Below, piece after piece: positions 55,550 to 64,000 of a DNA stretch of 64,000 nt; position 1 is the stretch's first letter, and every line of letters starts with the position of its first letter. Under the pieces are notes generated by a model. The model did not search any database. It was not told where the DNA came from and saw only the letters and a program-made list of their open reading frames with translations. A program made the position numbers and the translations under genes. This stretch comes from Dactylonectria macrodidyma. Lineage: Eukaryota; Ascomycota; Sordariomycetes; Hypocreales; Nectriaceae. Location: the NCBI GenBank assembly GCA_020744425.1, contig JAGMUV010000013.1:186001-250000 (forward strand), written 5' to 3'.

Positions 55550-57482
55550 ATGATTTTCTCCCCTTTGGTCTCGCTGCTACTGCTTGCCCGGGGCAGTAAT
55601 GCCCTGGCTCCTCGACAATATCTGCCGCATGCTGTCCAACCCCCCACCTTTCAGACTGCAGCCAGTGCTGAAGGTGACAATTGGTCAGTGAAGGAGCAGG
55701 ATGATTCAGTCTGCGCCGCTGGGAGCCGACATTTCGCAGGTCGCATCAATGTGACGGATGACAAGAGTATGTTCTTTTGGTTCTTCGAGAGTCGAAACGA
55801 GGAGCCACGCAATGACCCAGTAGTCATTTGGTTAAACGGGTACGTTGGCCTGAAGCTTGAGTTCATCTCTATGGGAGAAGCCTACCGGAATCTGACCAAA
55901 TGTATGGAAATAGAGGGCCTGGTGCATCGTCGCTCACAGGACTCTACACTGAGGTCGGACCTTGCTTCATTAATCCAGACGGTCAGGGAACTACGAAGAG
56001 TGGCGCGAGCTGGACCGAACACGCAAATGTTCTTTTCATCGAGTGAGTTTTTCTTGCCCCCAAGGAACTCCGAGATTCCTCGTACGCAGGCTAATATGGA
56101 TGCTTCAATGAATGTAGTCAACCGGCTGGCGTTGGATTGTCGACCTTGGCCAATGAGACCGAGTATCCCCATAATCTCGCCACGTCTTCTCGCGACTTTC
56201 TCGCACTTCTAAAGATCTTTTATTCCGAAATCTTTCCTCAGCACGACCACAACGGCTTGTACATTGCTGGAGAATCCTATGGCGGCCGCTTCGCGCCGTA
56301 CTATTCAGCCGCCATCTTGCGCGAGCAGCTCGAGGGCTCAGCCGGTGCGTTACAGCATGTCCCCCTCAAGGGAATGGTCCTCGTGAATGCTATGGTGGGA
56401 TCAACGTGGACCTCGCAAGGTCATTACGAGATGTTCTGCACCGATGTGCCCCCAAATCTGGTGCGCTTCAACGACACGACCTGCCGGGCCATGGCTGCCG
56501 CTCTTCCTGAATGCGAAAGACTTTCGGCTCTGTGCACCACTGGCCTCGAACCGCGTGTTTGTGAAGCGGCCGGTATGTTTTGCATGGAAAACATTTACAA
56601 GTACTTTGACGCCGAGGTACAGGCTCACCGACGAAGCACCTATGACTGTAAGTCCAATAACCCAACATGCTATCCCATCTCTACACCTTTTTGCAGTTTC
56701 GTCTCTGGTCTCGTATCTGCACATGTCTGGGCCTCTTCTTGTCTTACTTGCTAATATTTGGTTTCAAGTGCGCAAGGATTGTCCGGACCCTCCTCTCTGC
56801 GGCGTCGGCCAAAACAGCTCGTACGGAGAGACTAGTGACTTCTTGAACCGTCGAGATGTCCAGAAGCAACTGGGATTCGAGCAGCCCATCGACTTCATCT
56901 CAATCAACTTTGATATTAACATGAGATTCTCCCTAGACCCCCAGATTTGGGTACCGACCACTCCTGAGGTTACCTACCTGCTAAATGGCGGTGTTACGGG
57001 ACCAGCTGGACAAGTCGATCTCAATAGATCCGTTTCTGTCCTTGTACTCAACGGAGAGTACGATGTTGGCTGGTGAGTGCTTCCGGGTCGAGCATTAACA
57101 GATGAGGGAAAAACAAAAGAGATTCATATGGTGCTAACACCTTCACCTTCATTTCCACAGCAATCAACCAGCCGCTATTCGTGAGTACGACAGTCAGCCA
57201 TGGCATCTCCAAGCTGCGTACCGCGCTGTGACTGAGCTCAAGCCCTGGTATTGGCTTGCTTCAGGCGGAGAGGCCATTCTAGGAGGGTACTGGAAGGGAG
57301 CTCCACAGCCGGAGAGAGGTCTGGAGTTGGTGACGGTCAAGGACGCCGGTCACATGGCACCAGGAGATCAACGTGCCGCTGTCGCATCAATCTTTGGCCG
57401 CTGGGTCTCCAATGGGGGCTTGTTGGGACAGGGCAGCCTCGATCCCCGGGAAAACAACGAGTGGGAGAATCAAGAACTCTGA
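55550..57482 (+). CDS. Secreted serine carboxypeptidase, family S10
   Basis: Exons 55550-55839, 55914-56042, 56118-56647, 56769-57072 and 57161-57482 give 524 residues. The ATG starts MIFSPLVSLLLLARGSNALA, a signal peptide; the in-frame ATG at 55490 would bury it. Catalytic triad: Ser in YIAGESYGGRFAP, Asp in LNGEYDVGCNQPA, formed at the last junction, and His in VKDAGHMAPGDQ. VVIWLNGGPGASS crosses the first junction and forms the oxyanion/C-terminal recognition site. The acidic-pH enzyme removes C-terminal residues from peptides. It sits between two M61 genes and near an OPT transporter. Confidence 0.92.
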
Positions 57483-57785
57483 GTTTTGCAAACCCCAATA
57501 GATATATCATTATGAAGCAAAGCATTTGAGTATTTTCTATATAGTAACGCATGTCTTTATAGCCGATAGCTTGCCCAACTCGAGGGAAAAAATGTACTCG
57601 CTGAACTTTTATTCATATCTATGATTTTGCCTACAGTCCTGACGTGACCTTGGACACAACGCGGGCTTTGCCGAGTAACACGCTTAGGAGATCGCTTCTG
57701 ACCTCGTCAAAACTGCCTATGTATGCAAGTTGCTTCAAGATAACCTCGCACCTAGTTCCCAAACCTCTTCTCTATACAACTAGCT
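57483..57785. other. Intergenic region between convergent S10 and M61 genes
   Basis: About 300 bp, AT-rich, 3' UTRs of both genes. Nothing else seen. Confidence 0.4.
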
Positions 57786-59519
57786 TCATTTTAAACCAAA
57801 CTCTTCAGAAACCCATTGGTAACCCTCTGCCTTTTCCCAAGACCGAGGCCAGAACGCTATATTCAGTTCTTCTTCTCCCTGATTAAACCCCTCTCTTCTG
57901 ACCGTGACCTCCATTTTCAGTTCGAAATTCTCCTTGCAGCGATTGAGATCCGTCCATTTGATGATCTCATCCCCATTCAAGATCCCTGCAGCGGCTGCTC
58001 GCGAACCTTGCTTCAGTTCAGTAACCACGCGGGGACCTTTGAGTATGCTTGCTTCATCAAAGCCCAGATCAAAGGTTTCCATATCTCTTCTCTCCAAGAC
58101 AAGGCCAGGAAGAAGACTCTTACGGGGAGGAATGACTAGCTTCCCACAAGCCATATGCTCATAGAGATGGCGTGCGTTGGATCCTAAATCCTCTTCCAAT
58201 CGGCTCAGGAAGTCTTCCAAACCTAGCGGTTTATTAAGTTCCTGAGATTTCTTGACCATAAAGATGACCAGGTCAACGAGGGTGCGTTTTCCGTTAGTCG
58301 CGCTTTCTATAAGAGCGTTCAGTTGGACGAAGAAGACGAATCCCCTGCGATAAGGTAAATGCTGCGCATTTGCTGTTTGCCATGACCTCTTACTAGCCTC
58401 AAGGTCAGAGCAATCAACTAGAGGGCTCGTATAGTATGCCTGGGCTCGAATGTTGGCCTCTTTGCGAAGCACTTCCCGGTCAAGCGAGCCGTTCATGTAG
58501 CGAAAGAAAAGAGAATAATACTCGGCCAGACCCTCGTGGTACCATTGAGTGCCCTTTTCGAGTATTTCAAGCTCATCCAGAGTGAGCCAGGTGTGGATTG
58601 TCTCGTGCGTAAACAATGCACCAAAGAACTCGAAATTTGTGCTGTCTTCTCCCAAGAGGCTTCCAAACGATAGCAAGAAGCAACGAGGTTGGGCGAGTCC
58701 GCCACGTACGACTGGGTAGGGGTCGCGACGGATGAAAATTCGAAATGACTGTCCAGAATCCTCAAACAAGTCGCATATAAACTTGTAAGTGCGTCTGCAT
58801 TCGGCTGCGACCTGTTCTATGTCAAAAGGAGGCCTTGAGAGCCAGTAGACACCAAACAATGATTCCGACTCCACACCCACGGCTGTCTGATTGCGTGTCG
58901 AGTCTAGCGAGTGTATAGGGCCGACCATATACAGCGCTGAATGGAGAGCAGACGGCTTTGTAGACTTCCAGGTTGTGGGTTGTGAAAAGGAATGGGCGTG
59001 AGTCCACGCAGATTGGCACCACTGCGGAGCGTAGCCAAGTTCGAAATGAAGTTTGACACAAGAGTTATCTTCTCCATCCGGTGGCAGGGGGAGGAATGAA
59101 TATCCACTCCCCACGAGGCCGCAGTTGTCTTCCCGAAGATCAAAAGCAGGGCCACTTTGGGTCGACTTATCCACCTTTCGTGGTGAAGCAACCCCAGTGA
59201 CAACGATGTCACCCAAATTCGCTCTCTGTGTCGTCCATGATCGGTAGATAATTGGAGGGCCTGGAGCATCGTCTTTAATGACAAGGGGAAGTGGACCTAA
59301 GTCGTCCGATGCTTTCAGACTATCCCCATCATACCTCGTTGTGGGGATCTTTGCCAGCTCGAGGGGCATCTTGACTACCACGTCGTCCGGTTTGAGATGG
59401 CTGTTGCTGATCTGAACCCGAATGGCAAGGTTGGTAACCCTGTCTTGCGTACATTGTGGAGTGATTGTAACGGCCAGATCGGCAAGCCTGTTGCTCGTTT
59501 CTTCGACTGAGACATACAT
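57786..59519 (-). CDS. M61-like metallopeptidase paralogue without signal peptide
   Basis: Single exon, 577 residues starting MYVSVEETSNRLADL. The zinc site is HETIHTW at about 305-311 and the third ligand is in EGLAEYYS (about 329). The C-terminal VVTELKQGSRAAAAGILNGD is PDZ-like. Shared text with the 53118-54926 protein (HExxHxW, QWYHEGLAEYYS against NWYTEGLAEYYS, PxKVDKSTxxGPxFxLR) shows they are paralogues. The N-terminus begins directly with the mature beta domain and lacks a hydrophobic leader, so it is probably intracellular, unless an upstream exon carries a leader; I found none in the 200 bp upstream. Confidence 0.8.
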   Translation of the reverse strand: MYVSVEETSNRLADLAVTITPQCTQDRVTNLAIRVQISNSHLKPDDVVVKMPLELAKIPTTRYDGDSLKASDDLGPLPLVIKDDAPGPPIIYRSWTTQRANLGDIVVTGVASPRKVDKSTQSGPAFDLREDNCGLVGSGYSFLPLPPDGEDNSCVKLHFELGYAPQWCQSAWTHAHSFSQPTTWKSTKPSALHSALYMVGPIHSLDSTRNQTAVGVESESLFGVYWLSRPPFDIEQVAAECRRTYKFICDLFEDSGQSFRIFIRRDPYPVVRGGLAQPRCFLLSFGSLLGEDSTNFEFFGALFTHETIHTWLTLDELEILEKGTQWYHEGLAEYYSLFFRYMNGSLDREVLRKEANIRAQAYYTSPLVDCSDLEASKRSWQTANAQHLPYRRGFVFFVQLNALIESATNGKRTLVDLVIFMVKKSQELNKPLGLEDFLSRLEEDLGSNARHLYEHMACGKLVIPPRKSLLPGLVLERRDMETFDLGFDEASILKGPRVVTELKQGSRAAAAGILNGDEIIKWTDLNRCKENFELKMEVTVRREGFNQGEEELNIAFWPRSWEKAEGYQWVSEEFGLK

Positions 59520-62500
59520 TTGAGACTCAGTTCATTATGGAGAATAAGAAAATTAAGAAATACTGCGTTGTCAATAAATGGACGTATGGCGAGAATGACT
59601 AGAGAGATTTAAATAACAAAAGTTGTCGGTTCGAGGTCGTTATTAATTTCTACATTAGCCGTTATGACTAATGCACAACCTTAATGTCTCCACTCGCACT
59701 TTCATGAGTGCTACAGGATAATAGGTGCCTTGAGGACGTGGCGAGACCGTAAGTTCGTTGAATGTAGGGACCAAGGAAGCTATGGTCCCGGGCCGATGAG
59801 GCTACAAACGGTGTAGGGGTTTGTGCCCGGGTAGCTTGCAGTGTCACTATCCAATATCTAACATACTTTAAGCGGGCCCGGTAAAAGTATCCCGATGTGG
59901 TCTTGCAGTCCGCAGTAGTGGAATCTGCAGTCACAAAGGCAGGGGTCAACGAGCATGATTGAATTAAACTGACGGATCCTAGCCAACGAGGGGCAGGGGG
60001 GTTCCTTGTGTAGTCGTATATTCCCTTGGTTACATTGTGCCTCGGATAGGGAGCTCGGGGAGGTCTCCAGCCGCATTGTCTATCCACAAGGGGTGACCGT
60101 AAGCGTCTTTAGCCACACCATTTTATCCCACCTTCTGACAGTCCGATCAACAAATAGGAGACACATTGGTGTTCTCTAGACTCACCTTACCTAATCTAGC
60201 AAGAAATAGCGACCTCACTTGTGGGTCTCGAACAGAATTGTCATCCTTGTTCATACTAGGATGAACTCATGGTACTAACAGACATCGCCACAAAAAGCGA
60301 TGCACTTTGATATTCGTATTGTTAGCGATATCGCTCGTAATCGCTTATTTATTCTATCTCTCTAAGCTTATATAACCTTAAGCTAAGCTCATTTTTCAAT
60401 TATAAAAGTCATTTCCTTATTAAAGTCATCTACATCTTGTGTTATTCCTCCTCTCTTTACTGCCTACTAATGTACAGTCTCAAGGTAAAGTGTATTTAAC
60501 AAAAGTCCTAAGTTGACATTAAAAAACTTAATATTTCCCTTCAGACATAACCCTTATCACAGCCTGGCCCAAGAAGGCGGTCACGAACGGGATTGCGTAG
60601 TACCTGCAGTATAGTCACGACCAATCAAGATAGGATCGCAGGGCCAGGAGCGGTGCACTTCTAGAGCATCGATCCCAGAATGGCGCGCTCTGGATCGATC
60701 GCTTCGTTGATCTAACGATCCACCCAGTATATAGCTGACTGGGCAGTGCACATCTATAATGGGTAGCTCCTCAGTTATTGACACACTTGGTTATATTGAC
60801 TTGCCTATTCTACTATTCCCAGACTGTGACCGAGATTGCTTACTACCTAACGTGCTGATCCACTAGATTTATGTGCTCCCACGCCTCGAACCTACCCTAG
60901 ACCTCCGGGTTAGACCCGATCGTCACACTACATAATCTTTGCGACCTCACTGGTCGTAGCGGCTCTGCAATGACACCGTGACACGATGGTCTAACTGAGA
61001 AGTTGATGCACACTCGTTATCGTTTTGCAGGCCTTTATTTGAGACACCGATGCACGGAAAGTTGTGAATGAGATTTAGGCATTCATTAGTTTTAGAAACA
61101 GGGAGGACGACATCTTAGGGGAGCCGTGATTGGAGGCAAGGACAACGCAGCAACGGCCTCGTGAGAGCCGCTAAGGCACCAAAACATTGTTTCTTCCAGA
61201 GGCGGGACGAAAAAAACCGGGCTTGTGCCATGAAACGAAGGTTGAAGGTCTTCGTAGGGGGCGACTACCACCTCAGTTGATGGGCGACGAACGATATCTG
61301 GATTTTCGCAAAGACATCAGACGGCATCACCTTCGTGACAAATGTGACAACTCACTCCCCCGATAGGCATCAAGATGGAAGCGTTTGTCATAAGTTGATA
61401 ATTAAGACACGATCATCATGCGCAATTTCTGTCATCAGCAGACCATGGCTAATGACGTAGGTCAGCAGTGACATAACCTGACATCGGTGGTGTCTTCCCC
61501 CTTCTCAAATTGAACGCCGGAGAGGTCTTAGCCATGTCTAGACCAATGGGCTCTTGGCGGTGGTGGCGTCTTTTATCCTTTGCGTATGAACAGGAATACC
61601 AACCCCTTGAATAACTTGCGGTAAAATGCCTTTCCAGCTAATTATTGCTGCTTCTCCTCCGTGCGAGCAATTTTTGTTTCAGGTCTAGCGCCCTGCTCAG
61701 CGCATGGCTGGCTGTCGAAAGGACAACAGCTCGGCGTATTGCCATCGTTTCCGTACCAAACCACCCTTGTTTCACGTATTCTGGAACAAATCACAGACGC
61801 CAGTGCTGTTTACTGTCTCGGAACTGTCCACAGCCGGTTGCTGCGGCAGTGCTCCCACTGAGGCGGGACAATGGTTCGAATTAGCGCGCAGCTAAGGCGG
61901 CAGTCAGCCTTGCACGGTCAGGACTTCGGCCCAAGGGCGGGAGTTCACCAGGTAGCGCCTAATGCATACCGCCCTTGGTGTCTCAATGGCGTCTGTTGAC
62001 GGGGTTATTTAGTCTTTGTGCTACGCCGGAGTCATTCAGACGGGAGGTGTCACTGCCTAGTCCATTGTTGTTTAGGTTGTACATGAGCCAAGCCCAGCCA
62101 CCTTCAATAGTTGGCAGGGCAGTGGGTTTGTGTGGTGGGTAAGTACTTTGTAGGACTCAGTCTTTCCTGTGGTCACTCTTGAGAGTTACAGATTCAACAG
62201 CTGGCAGTTTTGACAGTGGGCGATTCTTTCAGTGGGAATTGTAATTATTTATCGTAGCAAATGGTGATTGGTCTGTCGGTATTCATTGATGGCATTCCTT
62301 GTTTATGGTCCCCGAAGCCGTCTGCAGTCAGAAACAAGCGTGCGGGGACCTCCAATAACACAACACTCAACTGAGCATTCAGGTGGCGCAGCACGACACT
62401 TCATGAGCGAATGGTTTAGTCCGGTTCCGCGACTTACATAATTAGCCCAAACCCGTGGCGTCGAAGGCGCTGGCTTAGCTCTCGCACTCAACTCTCCATA

Positions 62501-63034
62501 CCGCATCTAGTGGCTTTGGACAGACGGTGAAAAAGCGCCACTTCAAAGTCTCAACAAGTGTGTGGAGGCTGGTGGAGGCTGGGTTCACTGCTGGCCTCGC
62601 CACATAACCTCGCATTAGCCTGCCATTAGACTTGCTGGCTAAGAGCTAACTCCATAAGGTAGTGCAAGCCACGTCCCTCAGCCCGAAGTCGAGACCCGAT
62701 AAGGCTGCAGGACAAGCTTAAGAATAGGCATCTGGAGCCGGAGTCAAGGCGCTGGAAGTGTCAAGCTAAGCTGAAGTGTCAGGCTAAACAACGCCATCAC
62801 CTTCAGCTGGCGGAATGGCTTGACGCAGCTGAACCACGAGCTATCCATATAGGGCAGCTTCTGCTGCACCCTCTGCAGGCTGGTCTGGGTACATCTTTCA
62901 GTGCATTTTCGGTCGCACGCTATTGTGATTGCACCGCACTTTTTTCCGTATTTTTTCCTGGCTTCTTATTGGGACCTGATCGTGATTTGACATTGCATAT
63001 CGACCTCCAATCGGTCCCCCATCTCGCGTCCAAC
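59520..63034. other. Gene-poor region, about 3.5 kb
   Basis: No convincing gene. 60290-60560 is AT-rich and may be decayed transposon sequence. A probable solo LTR lies at 60579-60927. GC-richer sequence from 61400 to 62900 has short frames on both strands without domains. A GGTGGAGGCT pair lies near 62567-62588, upstream of the next gene. Confidence 0.4.
60579..60927 (+). repeat. Probable decayed solo LTR related to the 22.8-kb retrotransposon
   Basis: It shares, in the same order as the 436-bp LTR: TCACGA near the start, a GATC-rich stretch, AGTATATA, AGCTCCTCAG, CTTGGTTA, ACCTAACGT, and an end in CGTCACA. It differs at many positions and no clear target duplication was found, so the left boundary is approximate. 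Confidence 0.45.
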
Positions 63035-64000
63035 ATGGTCTGCGCACGAAACTTGTGCTTTGCCGCACTCGTCAGTGCGAGCCTGGTATCTGCTCGCGCA
63101 GACGAGCGTAGAGTCAGAAACGCTCCTGTTTCCACAACGCTTGCAAAGCCATGGGCCTTCAAGAGAGTCATCAACGACTACGTGATACATCCCAGACAAG
63201 AAGAGACGATAGTGTTGGACGAACCAATCACGGAACCTGCAGATCCCCCCGTGACCGAGCCTGCAGATCCTCCTGCGACTGAACCCGCCGTCACGGATCC
63301 TGTAATTGTTTCTGTTACCGTTGGGATCGACCCTGTCTCGACCGTCGTCGTCGATCAACCGACTGTCACTGATGGAGGAGATCAGCCCACCGTCACCGAC
63401 ATCCAAGGTCCGTCAGATACCGTGGTGGAACAGCCACCAGAAACCGTCGTGCAAGAAGCGTCAGAAACCGACATCCCAGTAGATCCCACCGATACCGAAG
63501 GCAATGGCGAACCCACGGGCACCCAAGGTTTGTTGCCCCCACCACCATCATCATCGAGCGAGGCTGTAGAAGCCGCATCGAGTCGAACCGAGGGCCCAGC
63601 GCTGACGAGCTCGCAAGACCAAGAACCAACCGCAACCGGCGATGGGGAGGTGTCCTCCGAGGTCGATGGCGCAGCCTCGACAGCAGCAGCCTCGACGGGC
63701 GACGCAGCGCCGTCCGAGACTGCCACCGAAGGTCCGTTACCAAGTGAAACTGAAGCCGAGAGTTCCTCGCCGCTTGATTCCGATGCCCCGGTTTCAACTG
63801 ACGTCCCGGCATCGACAGATGTCCCGGTATCGACTGACGCCCTGGTATCAACAGATGCCCCGGCCTCGACCGACGCTGCGGCTTCGACTGATTCCCCGGC
63901 ATCGACAGACGCAGAAGCATCGTCGTCCAACGCTGACAACCAAGAATCAACAGCGACAGGGACTGATAGTCCTTCAGAGACCAACTCCGACAGCCCTACA
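63035..64000 (+). CDS. Secreted Ser/Thr/Pro-rich repeat protein, mucin-like (3' end outside window)
   Basis: Open frame of 322 codons running off the right edge. The ATG starts MVCARNLCFAALVSASLVSA followed by RADERR, a signal peptide with likely cleavage after ARA. The rest is rich in Thr, Ser, Pro, Glu and Asp. Early repeats of TEPADPP-type (about 63230-63290) give way to a tandem hexapeptide, roughly xSTDxP, about eight copies at 63786-63915. Fungal proteins of this kind are heavily O-mannosylated cell-wall or adhesin-like proteins, often GPI-anchored; whether an anchor signal follows cannot be seen. The opposite-strand frames here are shadows of the repeat codons. Confidence 0.8.
   Translation, partial: MVCARNLCFAALVSASLVSARADERRVRNAPVSTTLAKPWAFKRVINDYVIHPRQEETIVLDEPITEPADPPVTEPADPPATEPAVTDPVIVSVTVGIDPVSTVVVDQPTVTDGGDQPTVTDIQGPSDTVVEQPPETVVQEASETDIPVDPTDTEGNGEPTGTQGLLPPPPSSSSEAVEAASSRTEGPALTSSQDQEPTATGDGEVSSEVDGAASTAAASTGDAAPSETATEGPLPSETEAESSSPLDSDAPVSTDVPASTDVPVSTDALVSTDAPASTDAAASTDSPASTDAEASSSNADNQESTATGTDSPSETNSDSPT

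Noticed and set aside
61860..61880. T-loop-like GGTTCGAATT
   Set aside because: No acceptor stem, D arm or anticodon arm could be paired around it, so it is not a tRNA.
63382..63984. Long minus-strand Ser/Val/Gly-rich frame
   Set aside because: It is the shadow of the repeat codons of the plus-strand secreted protein, which has a signal peptide and matching reading frame.

Overview
The window is about 64 kb of nuclear DNA from a filamentous ascomycete, most likely a Sordariomycete; I cannot name the species. The evidence is short GT-AG introns (about 47-150 bp, often with a CTAAC-type branch site), two Zn2Cys6 clusters, fungal-type acetamidase, OPT, ABCC and MFS genes, a chromodomain Ty3/gypsy retrotransposon and an RIP-like decayed pogo/Fot transposon. 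No rRNA, convincing tRNA or CRISPR array was seen. Most genes are spliced. I rebuilt exon chains by checking phase by hand, and the spliced lengths given here divide by three.

Layout. 1-22.5 kb is gene-rich: an FHA-kinase gene open at the left edge, an NYN/CCCH zinc-finger protein, a C2H2 zinc-finger protein, a small coiled-coil protein, an FAD amine oxidase, a tail-anchored membrane protein, an acyltransferase-3, an acetamidase-type amidase and an MFS transporter. 22.65-32.99 kb is a nested mobile element. An old pogo/Fot-like DNA transposon with 60-bp perfect inverted repeats carries a riddled transposase. It is interrupted by a young 8.1-kb Ty3/gypsy chromovirus whose two 436-bp LTRs look identical. 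33.4-46.0 kb holds a pectate lyase, a full-length ABCC transporter and, divergently, a Zn2Cys6 regulator. 46.4-59.5 kb looks like a peptide-use neighbourhood: a PLP aminotransferase divergent from an oligopeptide (OPT) transporter, then two M61-type metallopeptidase paralogues (one with a signal peptide, one without) flanking a secreted S10 serine carboxypeptidase. 59.5-63.0 kb is gene-poor with a probable decayed solo LTR. A secreted Ser/Thr/Pro-rich repeat protein runs off the right edge.

Working together (inference): the secreted M61 and S10 peptidases could produce peptides outside the cell, the OPT carrier could import them, and the leaderless M61 protein and the aminotransferase could process the products inside. 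The ABCC transporter and the Zn2Cys6 factor share a 1.1-kb promoter with two copies of a TACGGAGTAC decamer, a plausible regulator-target pair.

The most unusual part is the retrotransposon. It has a possible self-priming site next to the 5' LTR, a four-unit 21-bp tandem array in U3, a textbook A AAA AAC frameshift site at the gag-pol overlap, and a spliced antisense gene between pol and the 3' LTR that encodes a Zn2Cys6-spaced cysteine cluster plus a coiled coil. Separately, the aminotransferase gene seems to need a GT-GG intron or has a broken splice acceptor.
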